From Rhizorhapis sp036570425 (lineage in GTDB: Bacteria > Pseudomonadota > Alphaproteobacteria > Sphingomonadales > Sphingomonadaceae), in NCBI GenBank assembly GCA_036570425.1, contig DATCYF010000017.1, positions 1 to 64,000 on the forward strand: a stretch of 64,000 nucleotides of DNA. The letters run 5' to 3'. This document shows, piece after piece, positions 36,020 through 44,070 of this stretch. The notes beneath the pieces were generated by a model, which searched no databases, was not told where the DNA came from, and saw only the letters and a program-made list of their open reading frames with translations. Each line of letters begins with the position of its first letter. Positions within the stretch are counted from its first letter, which is position 1. The translations under genes were made by a program, and so were the position numbers.

Positions 36020-38428
36020 CTAACTGCCAAATTTATAGGTCAGCTGCATACCATAGGTGCGCGGATCGCCGTAATAGACGGTGCTGACCGGGAACGAACT
36101 CAACAACACGGCGGGACCGGTCGGATATGCCTTGTCGAACAGGTTGCGGACATAGGCCGCGATGCTGATGTCGCGGCCGCCGATATGGCTCAGCTCCAGC
36201 CGGCTGTTGACAACGTTATAGCCCGGAAGCGAATTGCCGAACTGCGCGTCATAGGCAGACGTGTGATAGAGATCGGCATTGAAGGCGAGCTCGCCGTCCA
36301 GCGGATGGATGGGCAATATCGCGCGCACGGCTGCCGTGCCGGAAAATTTCGGCGTGGGCAGCGTAACATCGTTCTTTGACAGCGTCAGCGGGCCGAAGGG
36401 CTTCACGTCGTCGATCTTCTGGTCGACATAGGCGCCGCTGAAACTGAAGTTTAGCCAGCGGGTCGGCTCGATGGTCAGCTCGGCCTCCACGCCGCGCACC
36501 GTTGCGTCCGACGCGTTGATCGCGATCGAGGTGCGTGTCGGCTGATCGGGTGCGGTCGGCGGGATGGCCAGCGGACGCACGTTGAAGAACTGCAGCGCGC
36601 CCTTGTATTTCGTCTGGAACGCCGAAACATTGAAGCGGCCCCTGACATCACCCGCGCGCCAGTTGAGCTTCATGCCCAATTCCACGTCGGTCACCTGTTC
36701 CTGGTCGACCTTTTGATAGGGGCGCAGGTCAGGGCAGTTCACGCCGCCCAGACACGCGCCGATGCCGCCCGTGGTGAACGGTGTTTCGAACAGCGGCGTA
36801 TTCACATTGACGCCGCGAATGCCGCGACGGGATGTGATATACAGGAACAGGTCGCGGGTAGCCTGGTAATCCAGTCCCAGAGTCCAGGTGGGATAGTCGC
36901 CCTTGGTCTTCACGATGCCCGTGCCGTCCGGCAGGTTCAGCGCGGCAGTTCGGTCGCATTCGTTGACGGTCAATGCGCCGACCAGGCTGTTGCCTGCACA
37001 GGCCTGCACCTTGTCCCAGGTATAGCGGATGCCGGCATTGGCGGTCAGCTTGTCGGTGATTTTGAAGCCGGCCTGACCAAATAGCGCGACGCTCCGGTTG
37101 GTATAATGCGACGTGCTGTAGTTCGACGATTGACCGTAAAGGTCGATAAAGCTGAATTGCTGCGGAAAATTGACGTTGATGCCCGTCGGGCGATCCTTGC
37201 TGTAAAAGGCGCCCGCGATCCAGTTCAGCCGCCCCATATCGCCCAACACCTGGAACTCGTCGGTGATGAACTCCTTATTGGCGGTCGCACCGGTGTGATA
37301 GATGATCAGCCGTCCCTGCGGGCCATTGAGCTGGCGTGTGCCCTGGGTATTCACGAACTGGTAGTTATAGACCTTCCGATAACCGAAAATGTTGCGAAGG
37401 GTGACCTCGCCCAGGTTCAGGCTGGTGGTGTTGGTGATGCCCCAGATGCGACGGTCCGCCGCGACTTTCAGGCCGCTGCCGTCATTGGCCAGATCGTTGG
37501 TCACCTTGAAGGGACCATTGGCTTGTTGCTGTGCGAACAGCCCCGCCAGATCCGCTTCGTAGACCGCGGCGTCGGCCGGCGTGAGTCCGAATCCGCCCAC
37601 CAGGATGCCGGTCAGCACGCCGGCATTGTAGCGGAAGGGGACTTCCGCCGCCGGCTTTTCTCGCGCCCGGAAATAATCGAAGATTAATGTGTTGGTGAGG
37701 TTTGCGGTTGGCTGGAACAACAGCGACGCGCGAAAGCTCAGCTGGTTTGTATCGTCCAGGTCGGGATTGCCCGGCGACAGGTTCTTGGTACGCCCGTCGC
37801 GGTTGCGATATTGCGCAGCGACACGCAATGCGGCAACGTCGGTGACCAGCGGTACGTTCAACGCGCCCTCCAGCTCCTTGTAATCGAAATTGCCATAGCC
37901 GGCCTGGACATAGCCTTCTGTATTGAATGTCGGCTTTTTAGAATTGACCAGCACGGCGCCGCCGATAGTGTTACGGCCGAACAGCGTACCCTGCGGCCCC
38001 TTGAGCACCTGGATATTGGCGAGGTCGAAGGTCGGGATATTGCCCCCTTCCTTGGACAAGGGCACGTCGTTGAAATAGGCGACAATGGCGGGCACGCCTT
38101 CGCCAATCGGAAGCTGGCCAAGGCCGCGCAGCGACAGCGACGGCTGGTTCTTGCCGCCTTCCTGTGAAAAGCGGAAGCCGGGCGTCAACGTTGCGACGTC
38201 GCTCAGGTCCTGAACCGATTTCTGTTCGAGCATGTCCGAAGAGATTGCCGTGATGGACACCGGCACGGATTGCAGTGACTCTTCGCGGCGACGCGCCGTG
38301 ACGACGATATCGTCCATGCTGGCATTGGCCATGCTTTGGTCGGCGCTATCCTGCGCAGCGACCGGCATGGCGGTCGCGACCAGCGCGAGCGGGCTGGCGG
38401 CGAGGGCCAGGAATATGGTGGATTTCAT
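36020..38428 (-). CDS. TonB-dependent outer-membrane receptor (module B)
   Basis: An 802-residue receptor. The signal peptide 'MKSTIFLALAASPLAL' leads to cleavage near 'VAAQD', then plug motifs 'DDIVVTARRREESLQSVPVS' and 'LKGPQGTLFGRNTIGGAV', and a barrel close to the C-end ('GMQLTYKFGS'). ATG 38428 has GGAGA upstream and starts the signal; the 8-codon extension does not. Many segments match the module A receptor (for example 'GALQFFNV', 'LDYQATxDLFxYxTSRRG'), so they are paralogues and probably take up related molecules. It lies upstream of the molybdopterin gene in the same direction. Confidence 0.92.
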   Translation of the reverse strand: MKSTIFLALAASPLALVATAMPVAAQDSADQSMANASMDDIVVTARRREESLQSVPVSITAISSDMLEQKSVQDLSDVATLTPGFRFSQEGGKNQPSLSLRGLGQLPIGEGVPAIVAYFNDVPLSKEGGNIPTFDLANIQVLKGPQGTLFGRNTIGGAVLVNSKKPTFNTEGYVQAGYGNFDYKELEGALNVPLVTDVAALRVAAQYRNRDGRTKNLSPGNPDLDDTNQLSFRASLLFQPTANLTNTLIFDYFRAREKPAAEVPFRYNAGVLTGILVGGFGLTPADAAVYEADLAGLFAQQQANGPFKVTNDLANDGSGLKVAADRRIWGITNTTSLNLGEVTLRNIFGYRKVYNYQFVNTQGTRQLNGPQGRLIIYHTGATANKEFITDEFQVLGDMGRLNWIAGAFYSKDRPTGINVNFPQQFSFIDLYGQSSNYSTSHYTNRSVALFGQAGFKITDKLTANAGIRYTWDKVQACAGNSLVGALTVNECDRTAALNLPDGTGIVKTKGDYPTWTLGLDYQATRDLFLYITSRRGIRGVNVNTPLFETPFTTGGIGACLGGVNCPDLRPYQKVDQEQVTDVELGMKLNWRAGDVRGRFNVSAFQTKYKGALQFFNVRPLAIPPTAPDQPTRTSIAINASDATVRGVEAELTIEPTRWLNFSFSGAYVDQKIDDVKPFGPLTLSKNDVTLPTPKFSGTAAVRAILPIHPLDGELAFNADLYHTSAYDAQFGNSLPGYNVVNSRLELSHIGGRDISIAAYVRNLFDKAYPTGPAVLLSSFPVSTVYYGDPRTYGMQLTYKFGS

Positions 38429-38813
38429 AACGCTTCGTCTCCCCTTCGGCACCTTCTGTGACGGTCGTCATCGGCTGGCGCTGCGGCGCAGGCGCATGGC
38501 GATCGCGTGTGATGCTGGGCTCTGACTAGGACATGGGCCGGCATGAGACGAACAGCTTCGCTATCGCCGGACGCAAAGACGCTATCGCTCAATTCTGGCA
38601 GGACGGATGGAGCGAAGATATGGCGCTAAGCTTGCGAGGTCCTCGACGTGGAGGGCGGATAATTTTCATATAATCAATTGCATGCACGAATTTTTCGCCG
38701 GCACTGGGTGCAGCAATTCGACCCATTCTGGCCAAGGGATCGCACGGGTCGCGCAACTCGGCGATGGCGATTAGGAAACCGTCGACAGCGAAGTTCGACG
38801 GCCGACCGGGCAT
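38429..38813. other. Intergenic region upstream of TonB receptor
   Basis: About 385 bases between the TonB receptor start and the end of the next araC-like gene. A 74-codon minus-strand frame (38589-38813) lacks a ribosome site and family likeness. It probably contains the receptor promoter. I see no clear operator matching those described elsewhere. Confidence 0.4.
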
Positions 38814-39797
38814 TCAGGGCTCGGCGGTATCAAACCCTGGCGAAGAGCTGTTGGCGCTGCGAAATCTGCCGGGGGTCACTCCGTATCCGGACTGGAAAGC
38901 GCGCAGGAACGCCTCGTCGCTTTTGTAGCCGACGCGGTGCGCCACTTCGGAGAGCGGTAGGCCGGTCTGGCGCAAAAGGCTGGCGGCGAGTTCCAGCCGC
39001 ACGGTCTTGAGATAATGGATCGGCGTTGCGCCGACCGCCTCCCTGAACGACTTGCAAAACAGGCTGCGGGACATGCCTGCCGACTCTGCCATCGAAGCGG
39101 TCGTCCAGTGCCTTTCGGGATGCGTATGGATGTTGTGAAGGGCGGGCGCGATCCGCGTGCTGAAGGCGAGCGCGTTTTGCGGCCCGATGGATTGGTCCCG
39201 CGATATTGCGGTTTGGACCAGGCTGATCAGCGCGACCTCGAGCAGGCGCCTGTTGATGGCCGATGCTGCGGGCGAGAGGGCGCCCGGCAAGTTGGAGATC
39301 AGCATTTCCAGCATGATCTGCCATTCGAACTCGTCCTTTCCCAGGTCGCGCAGCGCAATGATGTCGGGCAGGCTGCGCAAGAGCATCCGGGCCTGCAGGT
39401 TGTCGATCCCGAAACTCAGCCAGCCCAGCACGCATTCGGATGGGCGCGGCGTACGAATGTCGAATTCGATCCGGCGGCTGATCAGAAAGTAACTCGCCTT
39501 TCCTCCCTTCATCCAGGGGCCGTCGGCCGTGCGCAGCTCGATCGCGCCGCGCGCGACGAACATGCCGACAAATTCGTCCTCCTTGGTCTGGAATCGGCGC
39601 GGAAGATCCTTGCCCTGCACGCTGGTGTAAGACGTACGAGTGACATGCATGTGATCCAGGAGCGAGGAAAGGGCTGTCTCCGCCGGGATCAGCGAGCGGT
39701 TGTCGAGAAATGCCGGATCGCTGCGATCTTTGGCCTGCAGGCGTCGCGAATGCGGTTCCTTCACCGAAATCTCCTGCTCCGTGCGCCGTTCGACCAT
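38814..39797 (-). CDS. AraC-family transcriptional regulator
   Basis: A 327-residue regulator with an N-terminal AraC-binding-like domain (including 'DEFVGMFVARGAIEL') and the usual C-terminal double HTH: 'TTASMAESAGMSRSLFCKSFREAVG' (key part 'MAESAGMSRSLFCKSF') and 'LSEVAHRVGYKSDEAFLRAFQ'. It is divergent from the AhpD-like gene, and a 21-bp-spaced direct repeat lies just beyond its start codon, the layout expected for an AraC activator of the divergent operon. Confidence 0.9.
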   Translation of the reverse strand: MVERRTEQEISVKEPHSRRLQAKDRSDPAFLDNRSLIPAETALSSLLDHMHVTRTSYTSVQGKDLPRRFQTKEDEFVGMFVARGAIELRTADGPWMKGGKASYFLISRRIEFDIRTPRPSECVLGWLSFGIDNLQARMLLRSLPDIIALRDLGKDEFEWQIMLEMLISNLPGALSPAASAINRRLLEVALISLVQTAISRDQSIGPQNALAFSTRIAPALHNIHTHPERHWTTASMAESAGMSRSLFCKSFREAVGATPIHYLKTVRLELAASLLRQTGLPLSEVAHRVGYKSDEAFLRAFQSGYGVTPGRFRSANSSSPGFDTAEP

Positions 39798-39819
39798 CTG
39801 GCGCGCTCGATCCGGCAGC

Positions 39820-39847
39820 GTTGATCATCCTTCCAAAAAGGTTGATC
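39820..39847. promoter_or_regulatory. Direct repeat, probable AraC-type operator
   Basis: GTTGATC occurs at 39820-39826 and again at 39841-39847, start-to-start 21 bases (two helical turns), in the gap between the araC-like gene and the AhpD/Rieske pair. AraC proteins commonly bind such tandem half-sites. Each half-site is short, so a chance repeat cannot be excluded. Confidence 0.5.
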
Positions 39848-39977
39848 GAATGTGTTGCGGGATAGCGGCTTGGGCGCTCCGGGTCTAGCCTTGGGTCACG
39901 CCGCTGAGATGGCGAACCCGTCCCTGCGCCTGCACAAGGCCGCAAGACGCCTTGGAAGTAGAAAGAGGATCATCTCT

Positions 39978-40547
39978 ATGCCATACCGAGTCGATATTCC
40001 CGAGGGCATCGAAGCGCTCGACCACATCCTGAACCATTTGGGCACCAACAAGCTGGTCGAGTCGCGCAAGCGGATGTTCCGTATCATCTACGATGCTCCC
40101 GAGACCTCGCTCAGTCCGCGCGAGCGCGAGGCGATGCGGTTCCCAATGACGGCGATGATGGGCTGCCCGATTTGTAACAGCATGCGCATGTGGCGCGACT
40201 GGCCGGGCTTTTCCGACACGCCGATCGAAGAGGAATTCTACGAAAACGCCGAAGCGAAGAACGCCGCTTGGCCGGGCTATTCGGCCCGCGAATCGCTGCT
40301 GGTGGAATTTGTCGACCGCTTTGCCAATGTGATCGACGGTATGAACGGCGACGATGACTTCTGGGACCGAATGCATGCCGCGTTCAGCGACGTCGAAATC
40401 GGCGACATCGTGCTAATGGGTGGCGTGTGGCTGGGCACCGGGCATGCATTGAAGGCACTTGGCATTGGCAGCGTCTGCCCGCTTCCCATTACCGAAGACA
40501 CCTACAAGCGCCTGCGTAATGCGGAAATGGACGTTTCCGCGGCCTGA
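39978..40547 (+). CDS. AhpD/carboxymuconolactone decarboxylase-like protein
   Basis: A 189-residue helical protein. 'SPREREAMRFPMTAMMGCPICNSMRMW' carries the CxxC pair typical of the CMD/AhpD superfamily (key part 'GCPICNS'), and 'EIGDIVLMGGVWLGTGHALKALG' is the second helix pair of the fold. Functions in the family range from thiol peroxidase partners to ring-opening decarboxylation; which applies is unknown. ATG 39978 has GAAAGAGG upstream and gives the normal length; the longer frame from 39852 does not. It precedes the third Rieske gene by about 70 bases. Confidence 0.78.
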   Translation: MPYRVDIPEGIEALDHILNHLGTNKLVESRKRMFRIIYDAPETSLSPREREAMRFPMTAMMGCPICNSMRMWRDWPGFSDTPIEEEFYENAEAKNAAWPGYSARESLLVEFVDRFANVIDGMNGDDDFWDRMHAAFSDVEIGDIVLMGGVWLGTGHALKALGIGSVCPLPITEDTYKRLRNAEMDVSAA

Positions 40548-40617
40548 TCCCCGATATCCTGCCGCTGCGCAATGGCGGCGGCGGGGCGGATAACAGAACA
40601 ATCGGCAGGAGAGCGAT

Positions 40618-41823
40618 GTGGCCACGCAATTTGACGACACGATCTATCAGTCGGTCAGCGACGAACTGGACCGCACGGGCTATCCGGAAGGCTTTCCGGC
40701 GCTTCCCGAAGTACCGACCGCGCGCTATACCGACAAGCGGATGTACGACCTGGAGATGGAGCATCTCTGGCGCAAGACCTGGCTCCATGCGTGTCACATC
40801 AGCGAAATCCCAAATGACGGGTCCTATAAGCTGTTCGAACAGGTCGGGCTGAACGTCATCGTCACCCGCGGTCCGGGCGATCAGGTACGTGCATTCCACA
40901 ATATCTGCCGGCATCGCGGTTCCCGCGTCGTGCTGGAACCGACCGGCACAGCCAAGCGGTTCGTGTGCCCCTATCACAGCTGGGCTTATGGCCGGGACGG
41001 CGCGCTGCTCGCGGTGCCCGAATCGCGCGATTTCGCCTGCCTGAACAAAAGCGAGCGTGGCCTCATTCCGGTAAAATGCGAAGTCTTTCGCGGAATGGTG
41101 TTCATCAATCTGGACATGGACGCGCAGCCGCTTGCCAGCTTCCTGGCCCCGACCGACCGCGAACTGGGCGACTTTCCACTGGAAAACATGGAAGTGAAGA
41201 ACATCTTCGTCGTCGACATGGCGTGCAACTGGAAAACGGCGCTGGATAATTTCCTGGAAATCTACCACGTCAGCAGCGTCCACGCGAATTCGATCGCGCC
41301 CTATCTGCAGTATAAGAGTTTTTCGGTATCGTTATACGAGGGTGGCCATGCCCGTTTCGCTACGCGCAAGCGCGGAGCGACGATTTTTGGATCGGATCGG
41401 CCTGTCTCGGACGCCGCCGGCGCGCTGTTTAAGGACCATACCATCGCCCTGCCGATGTTTCCCAACAGCTTCATGGCGGTCGATCCGGCCGGATTCGCCT
41501 GGCAGAGCTGGTGGCCCACGGGGCCGAAATCCACCGTCATGGTGATGACGGTCATGGGCTGGCCCGATAACGGGGAGCGCGGCGCGGAATATTGGGAGAA
41601 TATGGCGAGCCAGATGCGCGCCATCGCCCATGAGGACCAGCACCTGTTTGCCGGCATGCAGGAAGCCTTGGACAGCGGTTTCCTGCCCGGCGTGCTGATG
41701 GGATATCAGGAGCGCGCCCTCTATTGGTATCAGGAGGAAATCGATCGCCGGATCGGCGCCGAGAATATTCCCGAAGAGCTCAGGATCACGCCGGTGCTTT
41801 CGGATCATATCCAGCATCGATGA
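40618..41823 (+). CDS. Rieske oxygenase, alpha subunit (module B, second)
   Basis: A 401-residue oxygenase with Rieske ligands Cys97/His99 ('CRHRG') and Cys117/His120 ('CPYHSW'), and catalytic-site His217 and His222 with Glu214 in 'NFLEIYHVSSVHAN'. The start is GTG 40618 with AGGAG 9 bases upstream; an ATG at 40615 is out of frame. There is no linked beta subunit. It is likely coregulated with the AhpD-like gene by the AraC regulator. Glu at the bridging position again resembles alpha3 Rieske enzymes. Confidence 0.9.
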   Translation: MATQFDDTIYQSVSDELDRTGYPEGFPALPEVPTARYTDKRMYDLEMEHLWRKTWLHACHISEIPNDGSYKLFEQVGLNVIVTRGPGDQVRAFHNICRHRGSRVVLEPTGTAKRFVCPYHSWAYGRDGALLAVPESRDFACLNKSERGLIPVKCEVFRGMVFINLDMDAQPLASFLAPTDRELGDFPLENMEVKNIFVVDMACNWKTALDNFLEIYHVSSVHANSIAPYLQYKSFSVSLYEGGHARFATRKRGATIFGSDRPVSDAAGALFKDHTIALPMFPNSFMAVDPAGFAWQSWWPTGPKSTVMVMTVMGWPDNGERGAEYWENMASQMRAIAHEDQHLFAGMQEALDSGFLPGVLMGYQERALYWYQEEIDRRIGAENIPEELRITPVLSDHIQHR

Positions 41824-41841
41824 CGCAGCATGGCGGTGCGG

Positions 41842-41922
41842 CAAGCGCGGGCGCTTGTCCCCCAATGCCGCCTGGCGATGCTGGCGAAAGCCAGGTGTTG
41901 AGAACATGCACGAGAACGTGCA
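41842..41922 (+). terminator. Cluster of three hairpins after the Rieske gene
   Basis: Three consecutive perfect stems: CAAGCGC/GCGCTTG (41842-41848, 41851-41857), CTGGC-GAAA-GCCAG (41881-41894) and TGCACG-AGAA-CGTGCA (41907-41922). The first, 19 bases after the stop codon, probably ends the transcript; it lacks a long T-run. The other two have stable tetraloops and may be part of the same terminator or of decayed island DNA. Confidence 0.45.
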
Positions 41923-42009
41923 CCAACGCCTTTGACTGCGAACGGCTTGAACATGCGCGTCGGCCACCCGGCCAGATGACGGCGGATCAATTTTGTCTCG
42001 CACGAGGTT

Positions 42010-42250
42010 CTCACGCCTCGGCGCAGGCCGCCGCGCTTCTTCTTGCCCCGTTCCAAGTCGGAGACGAGGTTCTTCGATACGTTGGTAGCGGGCGAACACC
42101 GGCTGGGAGACGTCCTGTACCTCCCGTATGGCTTTGATCTCATCGGGCTGGAGCGGGTTGCCGGAGCAAGGCATGCCTCGTCGAACTCCCGCAGGATGCG
42201 CTTGTCGATGGCTCCGGCTTCATGCGACAGGGCTTCAAGTCCTGGACGAC
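42010..42250 (-). pseudogene. XRE/HigA-like antitoxin remnant
   Basis: On the minus strand 'EAGAIDKRILREFDEACL' is followed, after a frame change, by 'PDEIKAIREVQDVSQPVFARY' and, after another, by 'NVSKNLVSDLERGKKK'. These are in the right order for XRE-type DNA-binding antitoxin/regulators ('AIDKxTMREFDxxCLTP ... IRExxxVSQxVFARYLNVSxxLVSxWERG'). At least two frameshifts make it inactive. No toxin partner is visible. Confidence 0.6.
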
Positions 42251-42334
42251 ACATAGAGATAGAACTGTGTGCATCCGCAAGCTTGTAGGCTTTGGCCCGG
42301 GCTTGGCGGCGCGGATTCTGGCGTCGTTCAACAT
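42240..42334 (-). pseudogene. Tyrosine integrase (DUF4102), N-terminal scrap
   Basis: It starts at ATG 42334 on the minus strand: 'MLNDARIRAAKPGPK' and then, after a frame change, 'YKLADAH' and 'YLYVSSRTGLK', the arm-binding domain of P4-type integrases. The gene stops after about 30 codons and passes into the antitoxin remnant. Its start lies 156 bases from the 3' end of tRNA-Ser, the typical place for an island integrase. Confidence 0.65.
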
Positions 42335-42489
42335 GGCGGCGGATACCCCATTTCTGAGACCCGATACCCATACCCCACGACCTGCGGAGGGTCACGAACC
42401 GATAGGACCGGGCCGGAGGGAAAATCCTCTGATTTCTGCCGATGTTGTCAAGTCCAGTGGACTGCTGGGAACCCGTGGGAACGGGTGCT
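42335..42489. other. Gap between integrase scrap and tRNA-Ser
   Basis: No gene. ACCCGT/ACGGGT (about 42469-42485) forms a short hairpin just beyond the tRNA 3' end on the minus strand and may be its terminator. I see no second copy of the tRNA 3' end in the window that would mark the other attachment site. Confidence 0.4.
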
Positions 42490-42580
42490 TGGCGGAGCGG
42501 GAGGGATTCGAACCCTCGATACGCTTTTGGCGTATACTCACTTTCCAGGCGAGCGCCTTCGACCACTCGGCCACCGCTCC
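42490..42580 (-). tRNA. tRNA-Ser (anticodon GGA)
   Basis: A 91-nt class II tRNA with encoded CCA. It begins GGAGCGGTGGCCGAGTGG (revcomp of the 42580 end), the anticodon loop is CTGGAAA, and a long variable arm (ATACGCCAAAAGCGTAT) precedes GGTTCGAATCC. The long variable arm and the GGA anticodon identify serine. It is next to an integrase scrap. Confidence 0.95.
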
Positions 42581-42740
42581 GCATGTCCTGGAAGGCATGC
42601 CCCCTATCGTGCCCGGCACCTTTTCGCAAGCGTCACTTTCATTTCCGGCGCGGATCAGGAAATTCTTGCGGATGGAGCGTTCCGGTACAACATAATATGA
42701 ACGCCTGCAGGACCGCCCCTGACAGCAGCAGGAGAGCCAG

Positions 42741-43856
42741 ATGATTGTTGGAACTGTCCGGGAGATCAAGAACAACGAGTATCGCGTCGGGTTAACGCCC
42801 GAAAGCGTTCATGAACTGGCTGCGCATGGCCATCATGCTCTTGTCGAAAGTGGGGCGGGGAACGGCATCGGCGCCAGCGATGAAGATTATCGCAGCGCAG
42901 GCGCGGAAATCATGACCTCTGCATCTGTCATTTTTGAGCAAGCGGAAATGATCGTCAAGGTCAAGGAGCCGCAGGCAGAAGAGCGGGCCCTGCTGCGCGA
43001 AGGCCAGATTTTGTTCACCTATCTCCACCTTGCGCCGGACCCTGAGCAGACGAAGGATCTGATCACCTCCGGCGCAGTGTGTATCGCTTATGAGACAGTG
43101 ACGGATACGCACGGCGGGCTGCCCCTTTTAAAGCCGATGAGCCAAGTGGCGGGACGCATGGCGATTCAGGCCGGCGCAACCGCGCTGGAGAAGGTACATG
43201 GCGGTCGTGGCGTGCTGCTGGGTGGTGTGCCAGGCGTGATGCCCGCCAAGGTTGCGGTGATCGGCGGCGGCGTCGTGGGCTTCAATGCCGCGCAAATGGC
43301 GGCTGGCCTGGGCGCCGACGTGACGATATTGGAACGCAACCCCGAAGTGCTTGAACGGCTGGGCACCTATTTCGAAGCGCGGGCAAAAACGCGTTTTTCA
43401 AATAAGGCAAATATTGCCGACAGCGTGGCGGAGGCCGACCTGATCATTGGAGCGGTGCTTATCCCCGGAGCAGCCGCGCCCCAATTAATATCGCGCGACA
43501 TGCTAAAGACCATGAAGCGGGGCGCGGTGCTGGTCGATGTTGCGATCGATCAGGGGGGATGCTTCGAAACGTCACGGCCCACAACGCACGATCAACCCAC
43601 TTATCTGATCGACGGCATTGTGCACTATTGCGTTGCCAATATGCCGGGAGCGGTAGCGCGAACCAGCACCTATGCGCTTAACAATGTCACCCTGCCTCAT
43701 ACAATGCGCATCGCTGACCTCGGGTGGAAGGAAGCGATGCGGCAGGACCAGCATCTGCTCGACGGGCTGAATGTCTGGGACGGAAAGATTACCTGCGAGC
43801 CGGTGGCCCGCGAGTTAGGCTATGACTATGTTCCCGAAACATTGGCTGTTGCCTGA
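42741..43856 (+). CDS. ald: Alanine dehydrogenase
   Basis: A 371-residue cytoplasmic enzyme for reversible NAD-dependent deamination of L-alanine to pyruvate. 'VGTVREIKNNEYRVGLTP' at the N-terminus includes the pyruvate-binding Arg, 'VKVKEPQ' near residue 72 holds the substrate Lys, the catalytic His is in 'TYLHLAPD' (about residue 95), and 'KVAVIGGGVVGFNAAQMAAGLGADVTILER' (key part 'IGGGVVGFNAAQMA') is the NAD loop. Length is typical. AGGAGA precedes the ATG. The start codon of the next small gene overlaps its stop. Confidence 0.95.
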   Translation: MIVGTVREIKNNEYRVGLTPESVHELAAHGHHALVESGAGNGIGASDEDYRSAGAEIMTSASVIFEQAEMIVKVKEPQAEERALLREGQILFTYLHLAPDPEQTKDLITSGAVCIAYETVTDTHGGLPLLKPMSQVAGRMAIQAGATALEKVHGGRGVLLGGVPGVMPAKVAVIGGGVVGFNAAQMAAGLGADVTILERNPEVLERLGTYFEARAKTRFSNKANIADSVAEADLIIGAVLIPGAAAPQLISRDMLKTMKRGAVLVDVAIDQGGCFETSRPTTHDQPTYLIDGIVHYCVANMPGAVARTSTYALNNVTLPHTMRIADLGWKEAMRQDQHLLDGLNVWDGKITCEPVARELGYDYVPETLAVA

Positions 43857-44062
43857 TGGCTGGAGTCGGCGACAGGATCGAGGAAACCGGTACGCTGCTG
43901 CGTGACGGCGGCGGTTTCGTGCTGCATCGTGATCTTGGCGGGCGCTGGCGGCTGAACCTGCAGCGCACCCCTGTGGACCACGTCGCCAAGCATGTGCGAA
44001 TCGTCGGTATCGTGGTGGAGGATGGTCTGATCGATGTAGAAGGGATAAGCCGAACGAGCTGA
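43856..44062 (+). CDS. Small DUF5818-like protein
   Basis: A 68-residue protein: 'GTLLRDGGGFVLHRDLGGRW' then 'LNLQRTPVDHVAKHVRIVG' and 'DVEGISR', which resembles the DUF5818 small beta-rich proteins found in sphingomonads. Function unknown. Its start overlaps the ald stop (TGATG), so it is probably cotranslated. Confidence 0.65.
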   Translation: MAGVGDRIEETGTLLRDGGGFVLHRDLGGRWRLNLQRTPVDHVAKHVRIVGIVVEDGLIDVEGISRTS

Positions 44063-44070
44063 CCCCGCTC

